Below, piece after piece: positions 46,082-56,848 of a stretch of 64,000 nt of DNA. This stretch comes from Narthecium ossifragum (lineage: Eukaryota > Streptophyta > Magnoliopsida > Dioscoreales > Nartheciaceae): NCBI GenBank assembly GCA_963920575.1, contig OY986969.1, forward strand, positions 15,175,288 to 15,239,287. The letters run 5' to 3'. Both the position numbers and the translations under genes were made by a program. Under the pieces are notes generated by a model. The model saw nothing but the letters and a program-made list of their open reading frames with translations. It was not told the DNA's origin and made no database searches. Position 1 is the stretch's first letter, and each line of letters begins with the position of its first letter.

Positions 46082-46552
46082 CCTATGCTGGTGACGAAGC
46101 CCATGTTACTTCCTCATGCCTTTGGGATGAACATCATAAAGGAAAGAGTGAGCATCACATATGATGTCCTCGCACAACTCTGAAACTGCTACTCGGCCTC
46201 TGAAGCACAATAAACTATCAACTAATCCCTCCAGGAATATCTGTAGGCTCGATGTCGTCGCCGCTCCACGTCGTCATGACTCTGGTGCAAACTATCGGGG
46301 TAGAGTTGTCTGATGATGTCTGGAATGATGGGTGATGTCTTAACAACCTATGTTGAGTAATTTGAAGAACGGCGCGAACTGCCGTATCATGCCTCGAATG
46401 GTACGTAAGTCTGGACTGACGACTGCTGAAGTAGGACTCCAGCAAAGCGACGTACTCTCCCAGCTGCCTGCTGCATTAAGAACACATGCCCTAAGCATGT
46501 CCTCCGAGATATGGATCATCCTCTCTAAGTCACCTGGCGTACGGCCATCTTA
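46082..46552 (-). pseudogene. T5 degraded integrase segment
   Basis: Continues T5 after Y'. AAGCATGTCCTCCGAGATATGG (46492-46513) corresponds to GAGCATGTCCTCCAAGATTTGG in the T1 integrase core (near 16150), the QILEDML region. Many stops. It ends where X gag sequence begins. Confidence 0.65.
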
Positions 46553-46865
46553 ATGATCGGTCTCTGCATGGTTCTCCTCAATCCGGTCCTCTTCTTCAAC
46601 AACAATAGGAAGTTCGATGGGCTCTTTGGAAGGGCTTTTTGTTGTTTTCCCGCTTCTTGTAGTTACGGCGTTCATCTCCTTCACATTATTTTGCTCAGCA
46701 CTAGATACCTGAGTCTGTTGAGGTTGAGTTGGGAACTTCCCTCGTTCATGCACGCTCAAAGAGTTGATCAGCTTTGTGATCTGGCTCTTGAACATCCTCC
46801 TTTCTTTCCTTAGATTCCTGCACAATCATAGATTTCAGTTCCTATAAACTGTCGTTAAATGTAGG
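46553..46865 (-). pseudogene. X gag, C-terminal part
   Basis: Minus strand: PTFNDSL (continuing across Z), a stop, ELKSMIVQESKERRMFKSQI-like text, TKLINSLSVHERGKFPTQPQ, then MNAVTTRSGKTTKSPSKEPI and an acidic tail. The NAVTTRSGK motif is characteristic of Athila-group gag proteins shortly before the protease. It stops at the T5 junction. Confidence 0.85.
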
Positions 46866-48296
46866 TGATCGCTCGCAAATGCGTCGTTAAATCAGATGCA
46901 AAACGCAATTTAGAATTTATAATCCTTCAATCAATACTACTTTACAAACGTAGAACAGTGGTGAGATCCGGAGTCGAACCACAGGGAAAGATTGTTTAAC
47001 AAAAGAAGAAATCAAATTAAATCTCTAAACTCAAGTCCTAAGGCGAAGAAAAGGAGTTTCAATGGTTTTGTTATCTAAGGAATTAAACTACTGAAAAAGC
47101 AATGAAAAGGTTGAAGCAGATCAATGAGAGAAACAACCTAGGGATCCCTCAATCCACTCTAGCTTCACTTCCTGTATCCTTTAGCTATCATCTTGCTTCT
47201 TCTCTAGACATTATGGAATCATGGCTTCTTAAGCTCACATGAAACCCTAAAAGAAAGTTGGTGACTACCTAAGGCATAACCTATCTTCGTGTAGCATAGA
47301 TTGTCTTCGGACTTAACCTGAGTACAATCTATCTTTACTTAGCATAGATTATCTCAAAAGCATGTCAAAAATCACATGAAAACCATCTTATGGAACTCTA
47401 CCATCAAGCACAGCAATCAAGTAGGACACAAAATACGTCAAGGGAAATACTTCCATCAACTCTATTATCAATAAATTCAAATCCATAAGATCATGTCTAT
47501 GAGAAAGAAATACAAGAATCAACTAGAAAATACAGAAAGTTACACTAGAGTTTCATGAAATCCCTAGATCTAGAAGATTAGCCACTCATCTTTGGGATGA
47601 AGGCCATGTATTCGATGAAGAAAGATTGAGATCTACACCACATCTCCGTCTTCTTCTCCAATTTGAATTCCTCTGTTTTTCTCTATGGAGGCCCCCTTGG
47701 TTTTCCAGCCACAAAGCCCATTTTATATCTTAATTCCCGGATTAAGGTTTCAAGGTTTAGTTAGACCTCAAGTGCAACTCGGATTCTTTATTCAACCCTG
47801 ACAGCTTCTTCCAATCGCGACTGGGCTCAACCCGTCCAGAATTTGAGAATGAGTCCAACACAAAAGATGTAGATTTAGAAGTCTTCTGTCATCTCCAGAA
47901 GAGTTTGTAATATTTGGACTTATCTAGAATATTTGAGGAATATTCTCCTGAGCATCGACGAACCAGTCTTCCAGCAGCTAAATATCTTCATCTTCTTCAA
48001 AGCTGCTATCACACCATCAGGAATCTCTGAAAGTGTCCAACATGAAAGTTGTACGTCTTGATGTCTACTAAATGTCACCCAAATTTCAGAATATTTGGAG
48101 ATAAGCATAATTTCTGGTGAATATTGTGCTAACAGTCGACAGAGCAGTGTATTTCAGCGTATTAATCGAATTTCTTGCATTTCTCCTCAAAGCATGATCA
48201 AACCTGAAATCAACTAACAAGCTATCAAATACAAACACTCTAGGCCTAACAAAACTAAGTTAAGGGGTTTAATCATGAACATTTAGTGACTCATCA
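46866..48296 (-). mobile_element. Solo LTR Z, distant relative of X LTR
   Basis: Starts TGATCGCTCGCAAATGCG and ends AGTGACTCATCA, 1431 bp, with a perfect 5-bp duplication GTAGG (46861-46865 and 48297-48301). X gag reads across it (NIYGFPRP then TFNDSL). Inside, a block near 47810-48140 (CGACTGGG, AAAGATGTAGATTTAGAAG, GAATATTTGAGGAATATTCT) aligns with the X LTR near 20815-21130, so Z is an Athila LTR of a sister family. No interior remains. Confidence 0.92.
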
Positions 48297-49600
48297 GTAG
48301 GCCTAGGAAAACCATATATATTGTAAGGAGGGTTAGAAAAAGGCTTATTCGGTGGTGGTTGATGATGCTCGTTGCTCTATGGGGCATTCGACTTCCAGCT
48401 GAAGTTCGGATGCTCTCGCCATCCTGGATTATACGTTCTCGAGTAAGGGGTGTACGACCTCCTGAATCCGCCTATAGCGTTGCAATGCTCGTTGTACACA
48501 CCTCTCATCTCAACATAAGTGGGGCAACTGTCAATCTGGTGGTCCACGCCCTAACATATCGCACATGGCCCAGCCAGCGTTGTAGATTCGTTGTATGGAG
48601 AGGTCAGGGCTGTCATCATATCTTTGGTCTTTAATAGCTCCACCTCCCTTGTTAGACTCTCCACTTTAGCCTTGAGTGCATCCTCCTCCCGCAGCTGATA
48701 AATTCCTCCACCTTGTTGCTGCGGTGGTGGTCTAACCCTGTTTGTACTTTTTGTTGCACTCGGCCCAGTCCATGTATGAGCTTTATCAGCAAGCTCAGTC
48801 AAATATTCAATTGCTGCATCACGATCTTTTTGCAAAAATTCACCATTACACATCATCTCAACAAATTGGCTTTCTCTAACAGTTAAACCATTAGAGAAAT
48901 AACTAACAAGACGCCAACTTTCATATCCACGATGAGAACATAAATTCAACATGTCTTTAAATCGTTCCCACGCCTGATACAAAGTTTCACTATCCTTCTG
49001 TGTGAAGGTCGAAATCTGTTTCTTAAGTGCATTGATCTTGTGCTGTGGGAAATACTTGTCGAAAAATATCTGTCATTTCATTCCAAGATCCTATAAATCG
49101 TCGCCTCAAGGAATATAACCAACTCTTCGCTCTATCCTTCAGTGAGAAGGGAAAAAACTTAAGTTTGATAATATCTAATGCACCTGGTTGTCCATGGAAG
49201 GTCGCTACTACTTCCTCAAACTCCCTAATATGCACATAGGGATTTTCATTTTCCAACCCATGAAAGGTAGGAAGCAACTGAATCATTCCAGGTTTAAAGT
49301 CAATGTGTGCTGCATTAGGTAAAAACATGACGTATGAAGGTGTAGCAGTGCGTGTGGGATGCAAATATTCTTGCAAACTCCTAGGAGCTTGTTCTTCATC
49401 GTGCTCAGCCATAATAAAAGTATGATGTGACGTTTGTGACTGTGCGTCAAACATATCAGCAATATATGTCTCACTATCAGAAGTTTCAGAATCACTCTCG
49501 GGGCGTCTAGCAAATCTGCCTAATTCGTCTCTATACCGATGCATACACCAACAAACACGCAATCCAAAAGATGCAAATCCACTAAAGAAAATAAGCAAAA
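48297..49600 (-). pseudogene. X gag, N-terminal and central part
   Basis: From about 49598 on the minus strand: an N-terminal acidic region, then HIDFKPGMIQLLPTFHGLEN, NPYVHIREFEEVVATFHGQP, LKFFPFSLKDRAKSWLYSLR (retrotransposon gag domain), a frameshift near 49023, then MYQAWERFKDMLNLCSHRGY and LLSYFSNGL-like VSYFSNGLTVRESQFVEMMC. A zinc knuckle C-A-I-C-x4-H-x4-C follows near 48570, but one spacer residue is a stop codon. Then poorly preserved text runs to the Z insertion. Confidence 0.87.
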
Positions 49601-49725
49601 AAAATAATTGAAACTAAGCTTACTAACTAAAACCGAATAAAAGAAAACAATCCTAATAGAGAAGGAAAATCAAAGACGAAATAAAGAATTAAAGACTAAA
49701 GAAAATGAACGAAGTTACCGCTTAT
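49601..49725 (-). other. X leader remnant without a primer binding site
   Basis: AT-rich leader between gag and the 5' LTR. The expected tRNA-Asp-type site (TGGCGCC...) is absent, and the LTR end that should adjoin it is also missing. Confidence 0.65.
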
Positions 49726-51388
49726 GACAATGAATTGAAGACAAACGAGAACTTAAGAATTAACTAAAATAATCAAAGGCTTTAATGATAATTCAAGATT
49801 AACTAAAAATATCGAGATTTTGATAAGGCTAGGCATCGAGAATCACTTTACTCGGACTTAGGTTCTTCTTCTACCTACGGTTCATTCAATACTCAGTTAA
49901 GGGATTCACATCCCAATCACCTTAACTGGAAGATATGAAATTATAAATCTAACAAAATATATAAATGTCTCTTCCTACGATTGATTCTTCCTTATTATAG
50001 TTCTAACTTCATCCAACCCAAAGCTAAGAATATATGATACCGGTTGTCACTACAGACAACGTATAGCAAAAGTTCATCGGGACAAAGTCCTAACTCTATC
50101 TAACCATATTTCTAATAATACACAATACCAACTCTCACAATCGGCAAGGCATAGCAAAGATTTCACGAGATAAATTAGGTAAACAATAGATAAAACTATG
50201 GGATTATAAGATCATGAAAGAAGCATGATTGGATCAATAATATTAATCATCCACATAGAAATCTATAATCTGAAAACAATCTTTGAAGATTCAATACATA
50301 GAAAAGAGTTTAACAATAAAGATTAAAACTATGAACGATGATGAAGAAGAAACCCTAATCCTCGCAAGATCATCCGTCCGTCATGCCCGCGGATTACTCG
50401 GCCATGGATAGAGATTTCTTCATCCTCTTCCTTGTCTTTCTCCCCTCCAAAGCTCTGTAGAAAACAACCCCTTGGAACCAGCCAAATTTTGGACTAACTA
50501 AGCATATATATAGGGGAACTCCTGAAATTAGGGTTTTAGTTGAGTTGGACTTCTGGTGCAACTCGGATTTCCTGAATTGATCATAGCAGCCCTGTTCTGG
50601 TCGCAACTGGGTGCAATCCAGCTGGAATTTGGAAACATGCTCAACAAGAAAGTTGTATATTAGGAAGGCTTCTACCCGATCCCGAAGATTCCATAATATT
50701 CTGAGTTATATAGAATATTTGACGAATATTCTTCTCATCTTCGACAGAACAGTTTTCCAGCTTGTCTAACTTCATCTATTCTTCCCATCGGCTATCACAC
50801 TATCCAGAATCTCACCAAATATCCAATATACAAGTTGTAGCTCTCTGAACCTTCTATTATGTATTCCAATTTCAGAGAATTTGTACTTCCATAGAATATA
50901 TTATGAATATTTTCCTACCAGTCGACGAAACTGTATTTCTCCTCATTTGGTGTAACCTAGGTCGCCCTGACTAAGATCGATCTTCATTGGGAAAAGGATT
51001 GATCTTCTTGAAACTAGCTCTCTGTCAACTCTCTGTCAGCATCTGAGCACAAAAATAGATCGATCTTCGTCTTCCATAGCTACTTACTCATGCACCTCGC
51101 GTACTAAAAATGGCATATCTTCCTCTAGGAAACTCCAAATCATAAACCGTAAAAACTCTCGGAAACTAGACTTCCAGAGCTTTCCAATCATATATGGTAC
51201 TTTATATGGTTTGTTCCGAGAAGGTACAGTTATGGCGTTAAAGACCCATCTTTGCTTCAATTTCCTGCATAATACAAATATCTTTGTGAAGCAACATATA
51301 CGGAAGAAATCATCTATATTAATCATGAAAACTCAGCAAATAAGCTGCTCTTAGTCATGTTCAGAGTGTACTTTCATACACTCATCAT
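49726..51388 (-). repeat. X 5' LTR, truncated at its internal end
   Basis: Similarity to the 3' LTR starts at CAATGAATTGAAGACAAACG (19941 in the 3' LTR), so about 103 bp of the LTR's internal end are missing. The outer end ACTCATCA and the TAGAC duplication are intact. The GATCGATC pair at about 50975/50997 keeps 22-bp spacing (second copy GATTGATC). The second pair present in the 3' LTR has been reduced to one copy near 51057. Confidence 0.88.
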
Positions 51389-51838
51389 AGACCTAGATTT
51401 GAGATTTAACCGTCAAAATCGTTTTTTCTTCGTATCAATAGGTTCCCTACCATTTATTACGCATGCTCACAAAGTTTCATCGATTTTCGACAAGCTTTGA
51501 TAGATCAAATCCAATAAATTATATTTCTGGCACTGTTTGTATGAACTGTGCACTAGGCCTGACGATCGACCGTCTTCCTAGCCTCACGGTCGACCGTCGG
51601 ATCGACCGTGAGGCTCTGTGCCGTTTTGGGTCTTCCAGGGTCGATGTCCCGATCGACCGCGACCCATGTGATTTTCCCAATTTTTGGTCTCATGGTCAAC
51701 CGTTGGATCAAACGTCGCATCGACCACAGCTCACGGTCGACCGTCGCATCGACCGTGAGTCCTTGAACAGTGTTTTCTAACTTTCTCTATTGGGTTCTTC
51801 ATTCATGATAGACGTCCAATCATGTTAGGAAGCATGCA
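51389..51838 (+). mobile_element. T-family LTR T3, right segment
   Basis: Begins with the second TAGAC and continues CTAGATTTGAGATTTAACCG, matching the T1 LTR in reverse at about 14600. It runs to AGGAAGCATGCA, matching T1 near 14007, where Athila A is inserted. It contains a palindrome cluster (51562-51765) of the T class: CACGGTCGACC...ATCGACCGTG units 12-13 bp apart. Confidence 0.87.
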
Positions 51839-52213
51839 TGATAAGACTTGAAAAGTGCACAAATCACCCTTTTAACGTGATCTTGTTAGTCTCCGAGCAA
51901 TGCTATTTTGATAGTCTATGATGTATTTCAGGCATAAGAGCCTTCATTGAAGATTAGATCATGTTTGGTGCTAAAACGAATAAATAAAGAACCTGCGAAG
52001 TCAAAGGAGCAAAGGTGGGCCATCTTTGAAGATTAACCTGTACCTTCTCAGGAAGAACCAGATGATGTGCCATATATAGTTGGAAAGCTCGTGAAGTCTA
52101 GTTTCGGGAGAATTTTACGGTTCATGATTCCGAGTTTCTTAGAGAAAGTTACGGCAATTTTAGTACCGATGGCGCAGTCTGGATGGCAGAACAGTAAATA
52201 CGCTGGAAAGTCC

Positions 52214-52503
52214 GATCGATCCGACACCCAGAGTATGATCGATCGGACTGTGCAGAAACCTCACAGAACGCATATTTTTTCAGAGGATCATGGTCAGATC
52301 GATCCCTCCATCCCTCCTGCTGAGTCCGATCGATCCGACACCCATAGTCCGATCGATCGGACTCGGGAAAAGTGAGAAATTGACGATTTTTATGCACCGG
52401 ATCGATCCGACACCCAGAGACGGATCGATCGGACTCGAGAAAAGTGAGAAATTGACGAGTTTTATGCACCGGATCGATCCGACACCCCTGGAGGGATCGA
52501 TCC
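52214..52503. repeat. GATCGATC pairs in A LTR
   Basis: Pairs at 52214/52237, 52328/52351, 52400/52423 and 52472/52495, all exactly 23 bp, with CGACACCC in every spacer, plus a single copy at 52297. All lie 70-350 bp upstream of the TATA box. Confidence 0.93.
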
Positions 52504-52567
52504 TACCTTCGCAGTGATGAAAATCAACGGTTCAGATCTAATCCAAGTTAAAGGGTGATACGTGGGC

Positions 52568-52575
52568 TATAAATA
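52568..52575 (+). promoter_or_regulatory. TATA box of A LTR
   Basis: TATAAATA in GGGCTATAAATAGGC. It should mark the start of R about 30 bp downstream, leaving over 1 kb of R/U5 with a CAAGCCCTAAAGATG-type leader. Confidence 0.75.
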
Positions 52576-53617
52576 GGCATTTTTTAGGATTTTTCGGGGT
52601 CTTTCTTCTCTCTTGGAGAGGGAGAACAGTTCCTTTCTTCTTTTTAACTTTCTTTAGAGACCTTTGGGAGGAAATCCATGGTGGGAGGAGATCATCAACC
52701 TTCATCTATGGATCAAGCCCTAAAGATGAGTAGCTAACTTTTTACAATGGGATTCTTATGATGTAACTAAGATTTCTATTATGGATTTCTGAGATCTAGG
52801 GCTTGTATACATGATTGTTTGACTTATATGGATTGATTTCTATTTTCTTTATATCTTGGTGTCGATTTCTTGCTAGATGTCTGGATTGTTCTTGTTTGCA
52901 CTTGATTCCGGAGCTTGTGTATGCTAGGGCTTGGATTGGATTCATCCAAATAAGAGGACCATGCTAGTCCCATGGTATCTCGGATGAAATCTTCTTCGTG
53001 ATTGGGGATTGTATTGTGCTAGTCCCACTATTGTAGTGCTAGTCCCACTACGTTCTATCCCTAATCCTTCATGCATCCTATTTTTGTAAATTTGGCCATC
53101 GAGATGCTAACCCGTCTCGATTTCACACCTAAATCCATATCAGTACTATTACTTGCAATGAATTCATCCTAATAATAGGGTTCATTAGCAGTGAACGTAA
53201 CTAATCATTCGGTCACTGATAATTACATACTTGTTCTTGCCAACAAGGAATCCTAACCAGAACTTGTTGAGTGATAAGGAGAACTAGCCATTCACTTATC
53301 AACTATTAGAAAAGTCATTCATCGTGATTATATGCCCTGATCTTGGTTATTGATTAAGAATTCTCTGGTACCTTTTCTCTTATTTATTAATTCTTTAGTA
53401 TTAGTTTAATTTCAATTCTAAATCTTTTCCCAACTTGTTGGTAGGGATACTTAGATTGGGTTTAGTAGTTTAATTATTTTCCTACGCATTCCCTGTGGAT
53501 TCGACTCAGACTCACTGCTATCTACCCATAAATTATTTAGTTAGTAGTTTGATTATAAATTTGTAATTTTGAGTAGACTTGTTAAGGAACGACACTTTTC
53601 AAGTCGTATCAAAATTT

Positions 53618-53635
53618 TGGCGCCGTTACCGGGGA
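53618..53635 (+). other. A primer binding site (tRNA-Asp)
   Basis: TGGCGCCGTTACCGGGGA, complementary to the 3' end of plant tRNA-Asp with one difference, six bases after the LTR. A tRNA-Asp primer is usual for the Athila group. Confidence 0.92.
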
Positions 53636-53854
53636 TTTTTACGGTGTTTTGAGTTGTTTACTTAGTATAAATTCTTGCTTAATTAGTTTTTATCTGTCCT
53701 TTATTCTATAAAAGACCAAAAATAGTTTTAGTGCTAATATTTCCATATCTTTTTGTGATTGGTAGGTGAAGAACGAAGCGGCATCCTTCCGAGCGGTGAA
53801 GGAGCGAACGCCAACAAAACATCATCGAGATTGCACTGTTTGTATTTCTAAACC

Positions 53855-56848
53855 TTGAATGATCTTTATAATGTGTTGATGAGTGATGATAAGGACCCAG
53901 ATCTTGATCTTACATTGAAGGAATTTCTTGCTTCTTGTTCTGCATCGCATAAATTGTTAGTCTCTTCTCCTACTCATTTAGCCATGGATAACCCTGAGGA
54001 CAATCTTGGACCTAATGACAATCCTAACCAACCTGAAAACCAGGGTCGTAGGGCCATGAAAGACTTTTATGTCCCAACTTCTTTCACTTCTAACTCCTGT
54101 ATTCAACCTCCGGTAATTGGAGCAGCCCATTATGAGATTAAACCACAATTCTTACAATCCTTACCAACTTTCCATGGCTTATCTCATGAGGATCCCTACA
54201 ATCATATAGAGGAATTTATTCTGATTAGTTCTACTGTGAGGGTTAATAATTTTACCGAAGATGCTTGGCGACTCAAATTATTTCCTTTCACTCTCAAAGG
54301 TAAAGCTAAGCATTGGCTTACGTTCTTGGAACCTCGTTCTATTACCACTTGGCCTCAATTGCAAGCTCAGTTCCTAGAAATTTTTTTCCCAATTACTAAG
54401 ACAAGTGACCTTCGCCATGAAATCTCTTCCTTTAGACAAGCCGACGATGAAGCTTTTCATGAGGCTTGGGATCGTTATAGGGAACTCCTTAGAAAATGTC
54501 CCCACCACCAATTTCCTCAATGGGCCGTAGTAGAGCATTTCTATAAGGGTCTTAAGGAAAAACATCAACTAACTATAGATGCTGCTTGTGGGGGAGTTTT
54601 CATTACAAACCCCCTTGAAGATTCTTGGAGGCTTTTTGAGAGACTTGCTGAGAACTCTCAATACCACACCACATCCTCTAGGAATAATCGCGGCTCTTCC
54701 ACCCAATCCAATCCTCGAGGAGTTCTTGAATTAAACGAGTCAACCCGACTTGCTCAACAGGTTGATGCCTTGAGTAGGAAATTAGATCAAGTTCTTACTC
54801 ACACCACAAATCAGGTTGATTCATCTATTCTTCCTATGCTTCCGTTGTCAGGAGAAATCTGTTTCTTATGTTCAAATCCTGGTCACGATGTCACTGACTG
54901 CCATTTGGCATGTCATTATCCTGAGTTAGTTCAGGAACACATTAATGCCGTGTATGGTCAATCTAAGCCAGCTTATGATCCTTATTCCAATTCTTACAAC
55001 CCTGCTTTAAGAGATCAACCGAATTTTTCGTGGAGAACACCAAGCCAACAACCCACTTCTTTTAATTCTAGACCATCCATAGGTGCCCAGACTACGAATT
55101 ATCCTCCAAAATTCCAATCAGCATATCCTACAAATTCTCAAGGCCAAACTTCGGCATTCCGACCTCCATATAGGCCTTTCCAAAATCAAACATCTCAATC
55201 TTGGGGAAATAAACCGTATGTACCTCCCCAGAGTCAAGGACCCCAAAATCAATCAGCTCTTCATCCGCAGCAACAAAATCAAGGTCCACACAACGATGAG
55301 TTAACCCAATTAGTACACTCACATTCTCAAACTCTGGCAAAGATAGAAGCCCAATTGGGTCAATTGGCAAATGCATTGTCTAGGAGAGAAGATGGGCAAT
55401 TACCGAGTCAACCCGTTCCTAATCCAAAGGGCCAACATCATGTCGACTCATCTCATGAACATGTACAAGCTGTGACAACCCTTCGTAGCGGTAAAACTTT
55501 TGTCAACATTGAAAAACCTGAGGAACCCATAGGTGATCAAGAGTCGCATGCATCTCATTCTCAAACATCCTTCGACAATGATTCGCATGTATCGAAAGAA
55601 CCCAATTCATCCTCTGACAACCCACATTCAAATTCTCATGATCCCGTGGAGAATCAGCATCCATCATCGAACTTGACATCTTCTCAGGAAAAAGAACCAA
55701 ATCCCACGACGTATATTCCTAAGGTTCCTTTCCCTGAAGCTTTAGCAGATCCTACCTCCACCCCATTCAAAAATTCAAAAATAGATGAAATGATGGAGGT
55801 GTTTAAAAAAGTGCATATTAATCTTCCTTTGCTTGATGCCATCAAACACATTCCATCTTATGCCAAATTCCTCAATGACCTGTGCACACATAAAAGACAA
55901 TCTAGGTCGCATGTGTCTAAGAAGATTTTCCTTACCGAGCAAGTTAGCTCAATTCTTCGATGTGATCTTCCTCCTAAGCTCAAGGATCCTGGCACCCCCA
56001 CAATCTCATGCATTATAGGAAATCATACGATTGATGGAGCACTGCTGGATTTGGGTGCAAGTGTCAACCTTATGCCTTACTCCTTATATTCTACATTTGG
56101 TATAGGAGAACTGAAACCTACAACCATGACCTTACAATTAGCTGACAGATCAATTAAGACCCCAAGAGGAATCCTTGAAGATGTTTTGGTTAAGGTCGAT
56201 CGGTGCGTATTTCCAGTAGACTTTGTAGTGTTAGACATGGAACCCGGAGAGCAAACAAAAAAATCAGTTCCTATAATCCTTGGCCTACCCTTCTTGGCTA
56301 CAGCCAATGCGTGTATTAACTGTAGGGATGGTTTCATGACGGTCACATTTGGTAATATGAAATTACGTTTGAATATATTTCATGCTTCAAAGAATCATGC
56401 GTATAATGATGATTGCTTTATGGTTGATACCTTGGTTACTGAGGATGAGGTAACTAGTTGTATTGATGATACATTACCTGCATTATTGTTGAATGATGAT
56501 ACTCCGTGTGGGAGTTTTGAGAGTGGTTGTCACATGTCTATGGTGGTTGAAGACAATGTTTTTGAACAGCATTTGTCACCTTTGCATGAAGATCTTGTGA
56601 GTACGAATGTAGTGTTTCCGGTTTTCAACAATGGAGAAAATGATTTGAATGATTTTGGGTCCGTTTTCAGATTTGAAAATGACAAAGTTTTAAATGATTT
56701 TAATGATCTTGATGTCATTACTGAGGTTTGCGGTATCTCCTGGAAAGAGCCTCCCCTCGAGCCTTTACCTCCTACCTCCTCACGTCCAGCTGTGCCTTCT
56801 TTAATCACACCACCATCTTTGGAATTGAAAACGTTAACCTCCAATTAA
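53855..56848 (+). CDS. A gag-protease part of a gag-pol frame
   Basis: 997 codons. Order: acidic N-terminus; retrotransposon gag domain about residues 100-270 (LPTFHGLSHEDPYNHIEEF, LKLFPFTLKGKAKHWLTFLE, HHQFPQWAVVEHFYKGL); zinc knuckle C336-x2-C339-x4-H344-x4-C349; a long Gln/Pro/Asn-rich linker with coiled coil near 475; VTTLRSGKTF; LPLLDAIKHIPSYAKFLNDL; protease with LLDLGASVNLM (catalytic Asp about 732), LQLADRSIKTPRGILEDVL and PIILGLPFLATANACINC; acidic tail. All key residues are present. The stop TAA (56846-56848) interrupts what continues in the same frame as RT. The start is the first ATG after the PBS in this frame. Confidence 0.92.
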   Translation: MNDLYNVLMSDDKDPDLDLTLKEFLASCSASHKLLVSSPTHLAMDNPEDNLGPNDNPNQPENQGRRAMKDFYVPTSFTSNSCIQPPVIGAAHYEIKPQFLQSLPTFHGLSHEDPYNHIEEFILISSTVRVNNFTEDAWRLKLFPFTLKGKAKHWLTFLEPRSITTWPQLQAQFLEIFFPITKTSDLRHEISSFRQADDEAFHEAWDRYRELLRKCPHHQFPQWAVVEHFYKGLKEKHQLTIDAACGGVFITNPLEDSWRLFERLAENSQYHTTSSRNNRGSSTQSNPRGVLELNESTRLAQQVDALSRKLDQVLTHTTNQVDSSILPMLPLSGEICFLCSNPGHDVTDCHLACHYPELVQEHINAVYGQSKPAYDPYSNSYNPALRDQPNFSWRTPSQQPTSFNSRPSIGAQTTNYPPKFQSAYPTNSQGQTSAFRPPYRPFQNQTSQSWGNKPYVPPQSQGPQNQSALHPQQQNQGPHNDELTQLVHSHSQTLAKIEAQLGQLANALSRREDGQLPSQPVPNPKGQHHVDSSHEHVQAVTTLRSGKTFVNIEKPEEPIGDQESHASHSQTSFDNDSHVSKEPNSSSDNPHSNSHDPVENQHPSSNLTSSQEKEPNPTTYIPKVPFPEALADPTSTPFKNSKIDEMMEVFKKVHINLPLLDAIKHIPSYAKFLNDLCTHKRQSRSHVSKKIFLTEQVSSILRCDLPPKLKDPGTPTISCIIGNHTIDGALLDLGASVNLMPYSLYSTFGIGELKPTTMTLQLADRSIKTPRGILEDVLVKVDRCVFPVDFVVLDMEPGEQTKKSVPIILGLPFLATANACINCRDGFMTVTFGNMKLRLNIFHASKNHAYNDDCFMVDTLVTEDEVTSCIDDTLPALLLNDDTPCGSFESGCHMSMVVEDNVFEQHLSPLHEDLVSTNVVFPVFNNGENDLNDFGSVFRFENDKVLNDFNDLDVITEVCGISWKEPPLEPLPPTSSRPAVPSLITPPSLELKTLTSN

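Larger units (their letters stand above)
38499..46552 (-). mobile_element. Damaged Tekay-type element T5 inside X
   Basis: A T-family LTR (38499-43341) is followed on its right by degraded Tekay pol in the minus orientation, so this is a 3' LTR plus part of an interior. The 5' LTR and most of pol and gag are absent, and X gag starts at about 46553. The X gag-protease linker is missing too, so a deletion removed the right half of T5 together with X sequence. T5 hosts a Pack-MULE (39371-40958) and solo LTR Y' (44352-46081). The right border is accurate only to a few bases. Confidence 0.78.
19837..51388 (-). mobile_element. Athila-type Ty3/gypsy element X with nested insertions
   Basis: The outer ends are TGATATTGCTGAAATGTG (19837) and CACTCATCA (51388), flanked by a perfect 5-bp duplication TAGAC (19832-19836 and 51389-51393). 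The interrupted T3 LTR continues precisely across. It is transcribed leftward: 5' LTR 49726-51388, gag 48297-49600 and 46553-46865, protease 37571-38498, RT and RNase H 36435-37570 and 33603-33440, integrase 33440-32705 and 27993-27430, polypurine tract 21640-21622, 3' LTR 19837-21621. Five separate insertions make it 31.5 kb. Gag, protease and integrase motifs match the Athila/Calypso group; there is no chromodomain and I see no env-like ORF. Confidence 0.92.
51839..53611 (+). repeat. 5' LTR of Athila element A
   Basis: 1773 bp, from TGATAAGACTTGAAAAGTG to CACTTTTCAAGTCGTATCA. The two ends form a 19-bp inverted repeat with one mismatch, unusually long for an LTR. It is followed at once by a tRNA-Asp PBS. 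Left flank ATGCA (51834-51838) should be the duplication; the right copy is outside the window. It has a U3 module shared with X and Y LTRs (about 52040-52190), GATCGATC pairs, and a TATA box at 52568. Confidence 0.92.

Noticed and set aside
53618..53635. tRNA gene fragment
   Set aside because: The sequence is only the 18-base complement of a tRNA-Asp 3' end at the position of a primer site; no cloverleaf surrounds it. The same holds for 25246-25259 and 29498-29515.
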